IMG/VR virus record: IMGVR_UViG_3300021961_000042
Location: 41,564 to 105,563 of that record
Strand: one strand, 5' to 3'
DNA length: 64,000 nucleotides
Source: a virus
Position 1 is the first letter of the stretch. The number at the start of each line of letters is the position of its first letter. Under the pieces are notes generated by a model. That model made no database searches. It was not told where the DNA came from and saw only the letters and a list, made by a program, of their open reading frames with translations. Below are positions 28,530-35,462 of this stretch, one piece after another. Made by a program: the position numbers and the translations under genes.

Positions 28530-29383
28530 ATTTAAAAGAAGTTGCAAAAGAAATAAGAGATATCTTATTAAAAAGACAAAATGAGCTACATTTAACTTTT
28601 GAAGAAGAGAAACATAGATACACCATGAAAGATGTTGATGGAACCATCAGAGATGATTTTCCATCAGTATCGAAAGTAATGAAGTTATTTTATGATGAAT
28701 TTCCTACCGAAGAGGCTGCAAGAAATAAGGCAAAAGGGGACCCATATATTATGCAAACACTACTTGCTGAATGGGACGAGGCTGGTAAAACATCAACAAA
28801 CATGGGAAGTCGTGTTCATTATGAGTTAGAAATTGAAACAATCAAAAGACACGGAATTAAAAAAGAAGTGAGACAACCACTTTATGAGTGTGATATGGAA
28901 ATGATCATGAAAGGTGATCGTATGATTAAGGCCGGATATAAGTTTTTGAAACTAATGGAAGAAAGAGGTGCGGTTTTATTAGATACTGAGATTGTTTTGG
29001 GAGATCCCGAACTTGGTTACACGGGACAACCCGATAAAGTTTGGTTAATGTTTAATAAACAAAGGACGGGTTTTGGAATAGTAATTACCGATTGGAAAAC
29101 TAACAAAAAGAAAAACATGGAAAGTAATGATTACACAAAACCCATGAGAGAACCATTCAAGTTTTTACCAAACACTGCTCTTGGTCACTATAACACACAA
29201 TTACCACTTTATGGTAAATTACTTTTAAAAATGTTAAAAGGTAGTAAATATGAAAACGTACCATTTTATGGTTGTGTTATTGTTCATTTAACTGAAGAAC
29301 AAGAATTTACTGAATATAGAGTTGAAAGAAAAGTAATTGACACCATTATGAACATGGATATTAAACAACGTTTGACAAAATAA
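28526..29383 (+). CDS. PD-(D/E)XK nuclease, RecB/exonuclease-like (285 aa)
   Basis: Residues about 155-195 show the active-site pattern: E in LLDTEIVLG, then G-Q-P-D-K-V-W, then VITDWKTNKKK (D-x-K). A conserved downstream Q-L-P-L-Y-G motif is typical of this nuclease superfamily. N-terminal F-P-S-V-S-K-V-M also occurs in related phage exonucleases. It is co-translated with primase and probably acts in recombination or DNA degradation. Confidence 0.82.
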   Translation: MNLKEVAKEIRDILLKRQNELHLTFEEEKHRYTMKDVDGTIRDDFPSVSKVMKLFYDEFPTEEAARNKAKGDPYIMQTLLAEWDEAGKTSTNMGSRVHYELEIETIKRHGIKKEVRQPLYECDMEMIMKGDRMIKAGYKFLKLMEERGAVLLDTEIVLGDPELGYTGQPDKVWLMFNKQRTGFGIVITDWKTNKKKNMESNDYTKPMREPFKFLPNTALGHYNTQLPLYGKLLLKMLKGSKYENVPFYGCVIVHLTEEQEFTEYRVERKVIDTIMNMDIKQRLTK

Positions 29384-29411
29384 ATAAAATAAAAAATTTT
29401 AAAAAAAAGAA

Positions 29412-30233
29412 ATGGAAGAAAATATGAAATTGATGAATGGAGATTGTTTAGAACTAATGAAAACAATTCCAAATAATTCGGTAGATTTAATTTGTTGTGA
29501 TTTACCATATGGTACTACTGATAGATATGGCGGTAAAAAAACTAAGTCTAATAGGTTTATGGAATGGGACAATATAATACCATTAGATAAATTATGGGTT
29601 GAGTATAAAAGGATCTTAAAACCAAACGGTGTCGTTTGTTTAACTGCGGACCAACCCTTTACCTCCCAATTAGTGATGTCCAACTTAGATTGGTTTAAAT
29701 ATGAATTTATTTGGAAAAAAAACATAACCACTGGATTTCTTTTGGCTAATTACAGACCTATGAAACAAACCGAGGACGTTCTGATTTTTTCAGAAGGAGG
29801 TGCTTCCGCGGCATCCGCAAAGGCGGGTAATAATATGACCTATAACCCCCAAGGGTTAGAGCCTAAAGTAGTTGTTCGAAAAAATGGTAAAAATAGACTC
29901 GGTAAATTTTTATCTAATGAAGAATTCTTAGGTAAAAATAATTCTTTACTTGGTGATAAAGAATATAGTCAAAAATTTACAAATTACCCTAAAGAGATTA
30001 TAGAATTTGGTATGGATATCGACACTATACACCCAACACAAAAACCAGTCTCTTTAATGGAGTATCTAATAAAAACCTACTCAAATGAAGGGGAAGTTGT
30101 TTTAGATAATGCAATGGGATCGGGGTCTACGGGAGTTGCGTGTATGAACACTAATCGTAAATTTATAGGTATTGAATTAAATGTGGACTATTTTAACTCC
30201 GCTAGTGAAAGAATTAAAAAACTAAAAAAATAA
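29412..30233 (+). CDS. DNA adenine methyltransferase, DLPY type (273 aa)
   Basis: Motif IV is D-L-P-Y-G near residue 35 (ICCDLPYGTT). Motif I is MGSGSTGVACMNTNRKFIGIE at the C-terminal side, preceded by H-P-T-Q-K-P. This order (IV then I) is the beta class of amino-methyltransferases. It probably forms m6A in a short recognition site to protect phage DNA or redirect restriction. No cognate endonuclease is adjacent. The start at 29412 is four codons before another in-frame ATG (29424) and is uncertain. Confidence 0.85.
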   Translation: MEENMKLMNGDCLELMKTIPNNSVDLICCDLPYGTTDRYGGKKTKSNRFMEWDNIIPLDKLWVEYKRILKPNGVVCLTADQPFTSQLVMSNLDWFKYEFIWKKNITTGFLLANYRPMKQTEDVLIFSEGGASAASAKAGNNMTYNPQGLEPKVVVRKNGKNRLGKFLSNEEFLGKNNSLLGDKEYSQKFTNYPKEIIEFGMDIDTIHPTQKPVSLMEYLIKTYSNEGEVVLDNAMGSGSTGVACMNTNRKFIGIELNVDYFNSASERIKKLKK

Positions 30234-30254
30234 TTTTTTAATTAAAAAAAATTA

Positions 30255-30262
30255 TATATTTG
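30255..30262 (+). promoter_or_regulatory. TATATTTG promoter -7 element
   Basis: This is an exact TAnnTTTG match 22 bases before the EndoVII ATG, within a very AT-rich leader. No clear TTTG box is visible about 20 bases further upstream. Confidence 0.5.
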
Positions 30263-30284
30263 TAAAATATAAAAAGATAGAAAG

Positions 30285-30767
30285 ATGAGAAAAGTAAAAT
30301 TAACTGAAAATGAAAAACAAAACTATGTTAAATATATCGGAGTACCTAAGTTTATGAGTGCGCAAGAAGAGTTTGAATGGGCGGATTCTCAGGAAAAAGA
30401 ATGTAATAAATGTCATAAACATTTACCACTTACTTGTTTTGGTTTTAGTACTTCAGGTAGATTTCCTTTTAATAAAGAAGGATTGAGATATCGTCGAGGA
30501 GAATGTTTAGAATGTGGATCAAAAATCTCTAATGGTAAAAAAAGGGCTAAAAAAATTTCTGAAAACTTAGGTAATAATATAGAAGCATCTGAAGAGAATA
30601 AATGTGAGCTTTGTGGTTGTAAACAAAAATTGGTATTTGACCACAATCATCAGACAGAAACTTTCAGAGGTTGGTTATGTGATCCTTGTAATAGATCTTT
30701 AGGTACTATTGAAAGTCGATTAGGGGCAAATTGGCTAAATTTAATTAAAGATTACGTTAATAAGTAA
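30285..30767 (+). CDS. Endonuclease VII-like recombination endonuclease
   Basis: The C-terminal half has C-E-L-C-G ... K-L-V-F-D-H-N-H-Q-T ... R-G-W-L-C-D-P-C-N-R-S-L-G. This is the zinc-bound HNH/beta-beta-alpha-metal core of T4 endonuclease VII (gp49). Length (160 aa) is close to T4 gp49. An extra Cys pair set lies N-terminally (C-N-K-C-H and C-L-E-C-G). The enzyme resolves Holliday junctions and branched DNA before packaging. A free-standing homing-type HNH is a less likely alternative. Confidence 0.82.
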   Translation: MRKVKLTENEKQNYVKYIGVPKFMSAQEEFEWADSQEKECNKCHKHLPLTCFGFSTSGRFPFNKEGLRYRRGECLECGSKISNGKKRAKKISENLGNNIEASEENKCELCGCKQKLVFDHNHQTETFRGWLCDPCNRSLGTIESRLGANWLNLIKDYVNK

Positions 30768-30817
30768 TGACGGACTCAACTATTTGACAAACTAAACAAA
30801 ATAAATTATATTATAGT

Positions 30818-30937
30818 ATGAAACCAGAAATTACAATTGCTTGGTGGTATAATACCACTTGGGACACAAAGGAAAGTAAAATAAAAGTAAAATATAAAAC
30901 AAAATGGAAGAAATCATCAAACCAAAAATCAATCTAA
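30818..30937 (+). CDS. Small hypothetical protein (39 aa)
   Basis: A short reading frame (MKPEITIAWWYNTTWDTKES) starts near a TTTGAC ... TATTATAG promoter-like pair at 30783-30816. It overlaps the next gene start by 34 bases. The Trp-rich start is unusual. It is too short for a firm call. Confidence 0.4.
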   Translation: MKPEITIAWWYNTTWDTKESKIKVKYKTKWKKSSNQKSI

Positions 30938-31119
30938 GAGATCAACCAACAGTTGAATGTGAAAAGTGTAAATCTGTTTACTTCAAAGAGGTCACAATAT
31001 TAAAAAAAGTATCAAAAATTTTAACAGGGAGTCCTGAAGATACGATCGTACCATTTCCAACTTACATGTGTAATGAGTGTGGAAACGTAAATGAAGATTT
31101 TAAATTATTTGATAAGTAA
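30904..31119 (+). CDS. Small zinc-ribbon-like protein (71 aa)
   Basis: Two Cys pairs, C-E-K-C near residue 19 and C-N-E-C-G near residue 58, are about 35 residues apart and fit a zinc ribbon. The spacing could bind one Zn ion and support nucleic-acid or protein contact. Its stop overlaps the next small gene (TAATG). The role is unknown. Confidence 0.65.
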   Translation: MEEIIKPKINLRDQPTVECEKCKSVYFKEVTILKKVSKILTGSPEDTIVPFPTYMCNECGNVNEDFKLFDK

Positions 31120-31265
31120 TGGAAGTAGGTAAAATGACTATAAGCAAAGCGTACCCACACCTTAGAAGTATCGCACTTGCTTATGGATTAAAATTAAATA
31201 TTGCAAAAGATTTCAAATTCGCAAGAATTATTTTAGTAAATCTTTATAATCGTGAATTAATATAA
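31119..31265 (+). CDS. Small hypothetical protein (48 aa)
   Basis: This frame begins within TAATG of the zinc-ribbon gene and ends six bases before the next ATG, filling the gap exactly. It is basic with a hydrophobic middle (RSIALAYGLKLNIA). Tight packing supports it as a real gene; no family recognised. Confidence 0.5.
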   Translation: MEVGKMTISKAYPHLRSIALAYGLKLNIAKDFKFARIILVNLYNRELI

Positions 31266-31271
31266 ATAAAA

Positions 31272-31472
31272 ATGGGAAAAAAATTAGTATGGTTTGAATC
31301 TTACACAACAATTTGTAAGTATTCTACCGAGTTAACAGATGAAGAAGCAAAACTTTTTGAAGAAGATGAAGAAAAGTTTTATGAAGAAGTGGATTTTAGA
31401 GGTGACCAAGAATTAGAGTGGGACAAGATAGAAAACGAAGACGAATACGACTTTAGTGTAGAGGAGGACTAA
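31272..31472 (+). CDS. Small acidic protein (66 aa)
   Basis: Roughly one third of the residues are Asp or Glu, clustered from residue 22 to the end. Strongly acidic small phage proteins can mimic DNA or bind host regulators, but nothing specific is visible. It is two bases upstream of the next gene. Confidence 0.6.
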   Translation: MGKKLVWFESYTTICKYSTELTDEEAKLFEEDEEKFYEEVDFRGDQELEWDKIENEDEYDFSVEED

Positions 31473-31474
31473 AT

Positions 31475-31708
31475 ATGACACATAAAGAATTTTATATTTG
31501 GTTAGAAGGTTATCTTTATGGTAAACTAGAAAACAAACATATAGATATTTCACCAATTGTTGAAAAAATGGGACAAGTTAAAGATGAAATAAAATTTGGT
31601 ATTGCCGAACCGTACAGAGCACCATTACCAATAAACCCATTCCCAAATAATAATGATCCATATAAACCACCGTATGAAGTTTACTGCGGTGATAAACAAA
31701 AATTGTAA
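31475..31708 (+). CDS. Small hypothetical protein (77 aa)
   Basis: This is a 77-aa protein with a YIWLEGYLYGKL helix near the N-terminus and a Pro/Asn-rich tail. A 'F-x-x-W-L-x-G-(F/Y)' start is seen in some small phage proteins of unknown role. It ends the small-gene cluster before a late-type element. Confidence 0.6.
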   Translation: MTHKEFYIWLEGYLYGKLENKHIDISPIVEKMGQVKDEIKFGIAEPYRAPLPINPFPNNNDPYKPPYEVYCGDKQKL

Positions 31709-31737
31709 TGTAAAATTTGTTTTTTTTTTGATTGATA

Positions 31738-31745
31738 TATTTATT
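31738..31745 (+). promoter_or_regulatory. Candidate late promoter element TATTTATT
   Basis: TATTTATT lies 13 bases before the ATG at 31759, followed by AATAAAAAAC as at 26888. Confidence 0.45.
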
Positions 31746-31758
31746 AATAAAAAACATT

Positions 31759-32388
31759 ATGAAAAATATTTTATCAAGTTTAAATGAATCTGAAAAAGTA
31801 AGGATTCTTGAAATGCACAAAAATGCAACAAGAAAAAATTATCTTAAAGAACAAGATAAAAACCCATTGGCATTTGCTACTGATCCTAACTATATGGATT
31901 ATTCTGGATTCAACAAGTCTAGTGAACCTGATGAGGAGGTTAAAAAATTATCAGAAGTTACATTATCCGCTTGGTTACCATTTGATGCGGCAAAACAAAG
32001 AGCGTCAAAAAAGGGTGGAGATATATTAGTATACTTCTATAACGATGGTTGTCATTATTGCGAAAATTTTACAAAAAATATAATGTCAAACGAAACGATA
32101 AGAAAAAAAATAGTTGAAAATAATTTAACTCTATGTAAAATAGTCATGTGTGTAGAGAAAGGTAAAGAAAAAGTGAATTGGCAAGGAAAAGAAATTACTT
32201 ACACTACTTGTGACGATAGTCAAAGGGAAGTTTGGGAACGTTTTGAAGATCAAGTCACTGGTGTTCCTAGTATGGTAATTGTAGATAGTAGTGGAGATAA
32301 AGTTAAGGCTGAATCTACAATAGCAGGTGACCCAAGAATTGCAACCAATGCTCAAGCTATGGCGTTATCACTGATGGATAAAATATAA
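31759..32388 (+). CDS. Thioredoxin-fold protein with capsid-targeting-like N-terminus
   Basis: The start at 31759 is chosen over an upstream in-frame codon because of the late-type element and the leader MKNILSSLNESEKVRILEMH, which contains L-N-E and I-L-E. Residues about 90-200 form a thioredoxin fold: VYFYNDGCHYCENF (C-x-x-C), later GVPSMVIVD with the cis-Pro loop. Another Cys pair lies near residues 128-148. It may act on disulfides or as a protein carrier. Isolation between a late-type element and a terminator suggests a late, possibly packaged protein. Confidence 0.78.
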   Translation: MKNILSSLNESEKVRILEMHKNATRKNYLKEQDKNPLAFATDPNYMDYSGFNKSSEPDEEVKKLSEVTLSAWLPFDAAKQRASKKGGDILVYFYNDGCHYCENFTKNIMSNETIRKKIVENNLTLCKIVMCVEKGKEKVNWQGKEITYTTCDDSQREVWERFEDQVTGVPSMVIVDSSGDKVKAESTIAGDPRIATNAQAMALSLMDKI

Positions 32389-32420
32389 AATAGTTAAAAA
32401 TTTATAATAGTTGTTTCAAA

Positions 32421-32445
32421 CCCACCCCAAAAAGGTGGGTTTTTT
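32421..32445 (+). terminator. Rho-independent terminator
   Basis: CCCACC pairs with GGTGGG around CCAAAAA, followed by TTTTTT. It is nearly identical to the terminator at 27546. Confidence 0.88.
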
Positions 32446-32450
32446 GTTAA

Positions 32451-32481
32451 TTGACATTTTAATCAAATTTGACTATATTTA
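32451..32481 (+). promoter_or_regulatory. Bacteroidota-type promoter for gp47/SbcD
   Basis: TTGAC at 32451-32455 and TATATTTA at 32474-32481 are spaced as in the host-type promoter. The ATG follows four bases later, so the transcript would be close to leaderless. Confidence 0.55.
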
Positions 32482-32485
32482 GTCT

Positions 32486-33265
32486 ATGATTAAAAAACTT
32501 GTACACTTTTCTGATTTACACATCAGATTATTTAAAGACCACGACCTTTACCGGTCAATACTTGAAGACGCTATTAATCAATGGAAAGAAATTAAACCTG
32601 ATAGAATTGTTTTTACCGGTGACCTTGTACATTCTAAAAATCAAATGACACCTGAACTTATTGAAATGGTAAGTTGGATATTAAAAGAATGTTCAAATAT
32701 TGCAAAAACAATTATAATTCCTGGTAACCACGACGCTAATTTAAGAAATGAAGATAGATTAGATAGTATTACACCAATTGTAGATTCATTAAATAATGAA
32801 AATATTTTTTATCATAAAAATCGTGGGATATACGAGGATGAAAATGTTAGTTGGTGTGTATTTTCACAATTTCAAGGAAACATTCCACCAGATTTAAATG
32901 TTGCAACCGGAATTAAAGTTGGTTTATTTCACGGACCAATTCAAGGAATGAAAACAGATTTAGGTTTTGATTTTGGTGAAGAAGCTTATGATGTTGAAAA
33001 GTTTAACGGACTTGATATTGTATTATGTGGCGATATCCATAAAAGACAAGAATTTAAGTTCAAAACCGGAAAAGGATATATGATTGGATCACCAATCCAA
33101 CAGAATATTGGTGAAAGTATTAGAAATCATGGTTTCGGGATTTATGATTTGGAAAGAAATGAATATAAATATATTGATTTACATAATCCAAGACCCTTCT
33201 TAAAATTTTCAATAAAATCGTTTGAGGATATTGAAAACGGAACAGAAAAATTATTAAATATTTAA
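32486..33265 (+). CDS. SbcD/gp47-like recombination nuclease subunit
   Basis: Metallophosphoesterase motifs are in order: FSDLHIRLF, D-R-I-V-F-T-G-D-L-V-H, IIPGNHDAN, then G-L-F-H-G-P and C-G-D-I-H-K-R. With the SbcC-like protein at 35463 it would form the Mre11/Rad50-type complex that processes DNA ends for recombination-dependent replication. The 3' end is odd: the last 13 codons are duplicated in diverged form 844 bases downstream, after an RHH and HNH insertion. Length (259 aa) is shorter than typical gp47. Confidence 0.87.
   Translation: MIKKLVHFSDLHIRLFKDHDLYRSILEDAINQWKEIKPDRIVFTGDLVHSKNQMTPELIEMVSWILKECSNIAKTIIIPGNHDANLRNEDRLDSITPIVDSLNNENIFYHKNRGIYEDENVSWCVFSQFQGNIPPDLNVATGIKVGLFHGPIQGMKTDLGFDFGEEAYDVEKFNGLDIVLCGDIHKRQEFKFKTGKGYMIGSPIQQNIGESIRNHGFGIYDLERNEYKYIDLHNPRPFLKFSIKSFEDIENGTEKLLNI
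33227..33265 (+). repeat. Upstream copy of duplicated gp47 3' end
   Basis: It encodes D-I-E-N-G-T-E-K-L-L-N-I-stop. The first 21 bases match 34071-34091 with one difference; the remainder is diverged at DNA but similar at protein level. It marks the left border of the RHH/HNH insertion. Confidence 0.85.
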
Positions 33266-33298
33266 TTACTATTATTCACACTTTTTAATTTATTGAGA

Positions 33299-33306
33299 TA
33301 TTTATA
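33299..33306 (+). promoter_or_regulatory. TATTTATA element before RHH/HNH genes
   Basis: The octamer lies six bases before the ATG at 33313, inside the inserted segment. It may give the element its own expression. Confidence 0.35.
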
Positions 33307-33312
33307 TTATAT

Positions 33313-33474
33313 ATGGGAAGATTGAAAATAAAAGATGAAGATAAAAAAACTAAAGTGTCTGTTGCACTTGATCCTGAATTATTAAAATTTTATCGGTCAT
33401 TACATATTAATTTATCTTCTTTGGTAAATAAACTTCTTAAAGATTATAAAGATGAAAGATACAAAAACTTGTAA
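33313..33474 (+). CDS. Small ribbon-helix-helix-like protein (53 aa)
   Basis: The sequence KVSVALDPELLKFYRSLHIN then LSSLVNKLLKDY fits a beta-strand plus two helices, as in CopG/Arc DNA-binding proteins. It overlaps the HNH gene by 23 bases, so the two are probably expressed together. It may repress the endonuclease or assist DNA binding; this is inferred. Confidence 0.55.
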   Translation: MGRLKIKDEDKKTKVSVALDPELLKFYRSLHINLSSLVNKLLKDYKDERYKNL

Positions 33475-34078
33475 TGTTTGTTTTATTGAAAAAGAAATAA
33501 TTGACTTCCATATTAGGAAAGATTCAAAAGACGGTCTTAGAAATGAATGTAAAGTTTGTACCAGAATTAAAATTAACAAATATCGTAAAACAAATAAAGA
33601 AAAAACTAATAAGTGGAATAGGGAAACTTATTACAGAAATATTGAAAAACATAAAGAAACAAAGAAAAAATATAGAGAAAATAATACAGAAAAACAAAAA
33701 ATAAGAATTAAAAAATGGAAAGAAAATAATGAAGAAAAAGTAAAAAATTATGCTAAAGAAAGAAAAAAGTATGATATCGTATTCAAAATTAGGTGTAATG
33801 TTAGAAGTAGGGTTAAAAATTTTCTGAAAAGTAAAAATATAATCAAAAAAAACAAAACTTTTGAAATTGTTGGGTGTGAACCAATAAAATTAAAAGAACA
33901 TATTGAAAAACAATTTAAAGACGGAATGAATTGGGAAAATTATGGATTAAATGGTTGGCACATAGATCATATAATTCCGCTAGTAAGTGGTAAAACTGAA
34001 GATAAAATTTATAAGTTATGTCATTTTACAAATTTACAACCACTTTGGTGGTATGAAAATTTAGAAAAAAGATATTGA
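33452..34078 (+). CDS. HNH endonuclease, probably free-standing homing enzyme
   Basis: The N-terminus has a zinc-type pair set (C-N-V-C ... C-K-V-C). A long basic K/E/N-rich helix follows. The C-terminus has the catalytic signature W-H-I-D-H-I-I-P-L with later H-F-T-N-L-Q-P-L-W-W. Such enzymes cut unmodified sister genomes and spread by repair. The gene lies between two copies of the gp47 3' end, as expected of a mobile insertion. The stop codon is inside the right copy. Confidence 0.82.
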   Translation: MKDTKTCNVCFIEKEIIDFHIRKDSKDGLRNECKVCTRIKINKYRKTNKEKTNKWNRETYYRNIEKHKETKKKYRENNTEKQKIRIKKWKENNEEKVKNYAKERKKYDIVFKIRCNVRSRVKNFLKSKNIIKKNKTFEIVGCEPIKLKEHIEKQFKDGMNWENYGLNGWHIDHIIPLVSGKTEDKIYKLCHFTNLQPLWWYENLEKRY

Positions 34079-34109
34079 AAATGGAACAGAAGTACTCAGA
34101 AATCTTTGA
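34071..34109 (+). pseudogene. Relict gp47 3' terminus (right copy)
   Basis: This frame encodes D-I-E-N-G-T-E-V-L-R-N-L-stop and overlaps the ATG at 34081. Upstream the frame closes at a TAG (34062-34064), as expected if it was cut off by the insertion. Confidence 0.65.
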
Positions 34110-34803
34110 TAAAAAGATAATGCAGGCGGTGTCTGCATATTGTAAACTCAATAGTATTGAAGATATTAATGGGTTTATTAAAAAATGTTTTGAATCGGGA
34201 TTTAATATAGAAAAATACGGGCTTTTAGGAAAAACACTTAATGGAGATGAAAAAGACTTAAAAACAAGTAATGTTGAAGAAAAACAGTTAATAAAGGAAG
34301 TTATTGTCGAGAAAAGAGTGGAAGTACCGGTTGAAGTTATTAAGGAGGTTGAGAAAATTGTTGAAGTGGTAAAAGAAATTGTTGTTGAAAAAGAAGTAAT
34401 TAAAGAGGTACCTGTTGAGGTAGTTAAAGAAGTTGAAAAAGTAGTTACAATAACTAATAATAAGGAATTAGAAGAAAAAATTTTCCATTTAAACCAACAA
34501 ATTGAGTCAGAAAGCAAAATTTTTTCCACTAAGACACAAGAAATGGAAAATAATTTCCAAAAAGAAATGTCTAAAAAAGATGAAGAATTAGCTAAACTTA
34601 GACAAACTTTAGACGTTTCAGTAGACGATAATAAGGTAAAAATGCTTCAACAAACCATTCAAAACCTTAATACTGAAATAAGAGAATTAAAAAAGAAAAA
34701 CGAAGAATTAAATAAAAAACTGTTAGAACAACCAAAACAACTTGGCGATATTCCCGCCAAGTTTCATGGAAGTTCTAACCTAAACGATGATTTATACAAA
34801 TAA
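34081..34803 (+). CDS. Coiled-coil protein with V-E-V-P/E-V-I-K-E-V repeats (242 aa)
   Basis: Residues 1-65 look globular, residues 75-125 are repeats such as VEVPVEVIKEVEKIVEVV, and residues 125-220 are a K/E/Q-rich coiled coil. A similar repeat occurs in the membrane protein at 39802, so the two may interact or share a domain origin. It lies between the gp47 and gp46 genes, originally overlapping gp47. Its function is unknown. Confidence 0.68.
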   Translation: MEQKYSEIFDKKIMQAVSAYCKLNSIEDINGFIKKCFESGFNIEKYGLLGKTLNGDEKDLKTSNVEEKQLIKEVIVEKRVEVPVEVIKEVEKIVEVVKEIVVEKEVIKEVPVEVVKEVEKVVTITNNKELEEKIFHLNQQIESESKIFSTKTQEMENNFQKEMSKKDEELAKLRQTLDVSVDDNKVKMLQQTIQNLNTEIRELKKKNEELNKKLLEQPKQLGDIPAKFHGSSNLNDDLYK

Positions 34804-34804
34804 T

Positions 34805-35155
34805 ATGAATTTAGTAATTTGGGCAATGGTTGCCTACGGAATGACAAACATTTTGGTCTATGGATCAATATTTAACGGATTAAGACAATCCATACATAAT
34901 TGGGGTAATAATCCTTTATCCCTATTTAACTTTTTAGGTCAGTTTTTATCTGGTCTTATATCATGCGTTTTATGTACATCAACATGGGTCGGATTTTTTC
35001 TATCTCTAGTTTATTTTTCACCAAATGTAGAATTAGTTGGACTTAATAAAATTTTATCAGTATTTTTTGATGGTATGTTGTCTGCTGGTTTTGTGTGGTC
35101 AATAAACGCAATAATAGAATGGTTTGAAGAAAATAGACCAAGTAATAAGAACTAA
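34805..35155 (+). CDS. Small membrane protein (116 aa)
   Basis: The start at 34805 (MNLVIWAMVAYG) follows the previous stop directly and is preferred to the upstream in-frame start. About three hydrophobic helices lie near residues 2-20, 45-75 and 82-105. There is no catalytic motif. It could be an inner-membrane protein acting on the host, but no family is recognised. Confidence 0.62.
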   Translation: MNLVIWAMVAYGMTNILVYGSIFNGLRQSIHNWGNNPLSLFNFLGQFLSGLISCVLCTSTWVGFFLSLVYFSPNVELVGLNKILSVFFDGMLSAGFVWSINAIIEWFEENRPSNKN

Positions 35156-35197
35156 TAACAAGTAATAACAAGTAATAATAACTAATAATAACTAATA
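35141..35197 (+). repeat. Short tandem repeat (AGTAATAAC / TAATAACTA)
   Basis: Units of 9-10 bases (AGTAATAACA, then AATAATAACT) are repeated about six times across the gene junction. The repeat overlaps the last codons of the membrane protein and abuts the next ATG. It may be slippage-prone; no RNA structure is evident. Confidence 0.75.
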
Positions 35198-35443
35198 ATG
35201 GGTAAAGCGGCTAAAGCACACAGAAAAAAAGTAGCAAAAAGAAATGCTAATTTGAAACAAACAGAAAAAAGAATGCAAAAACTTTGGCAAGAGGCGTTTG
35301 AAGAACAAATGAACGCGATGAAAGAGAAGTTCGCTGCGATGTCAGGTGAAACAATGTCAGGTTTAACCGAATCAATTGAAAATGAGACAGAAGAAACAAT
35401 ACAAGAAGAATCCGAACCAACTGAACCTGTTTCAGGAGAGTAA
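35198..35443 (+). CDS. Small basic/acidic protein (81 aa)
   Basis: The first 30 residues are basic (KAAKAHRKKVAKRNANLKQ) and the last 30 are very acidic, separated by an amphipathic helix. Such bipolar charge suits a nucleic-acid or protein adaptor. It is followed 19 bases later by gp46. No family recognised. Confidence 0.62.
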   Translation: MGKAAKAHRKKVAKRNANLKQTEKRMQKLWQEAFEEQMNAMKEKFAAMSGETMSGLTESIENETEETIQEESEPTEPVSGE

Positions 35444-35462
35444 ACTATTCAATTATAATATA

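Larger units (their letters stand above)
33248..34090 (+). mobile_element. Homing-type insertion in the 3' end of gp47
   Basis: The segment carries the RHH and HNH genes and is bounded by copies of a 21-base sequence (33227-33247 and 34071-34091, one mismatch). The right copy continues in frame as V-L-R-N-L-stop, a plausible original gp47 end overlapping the next gene's ATG. The left copy supplies an alternative K-L-L-N-I-stop. The insertion therefore leaves gp47 with a replacement tail. Borders are approximate. Confidence 0.72.

Noticed and set aside
33313-34078. Toxin-antitoxin pair (RHH plus HNH)
   Set aside because: The HNH protein looks like a homing enzyme and the flanking gp47 duplication explains the position; an RHH antitoxin reading is not needed.
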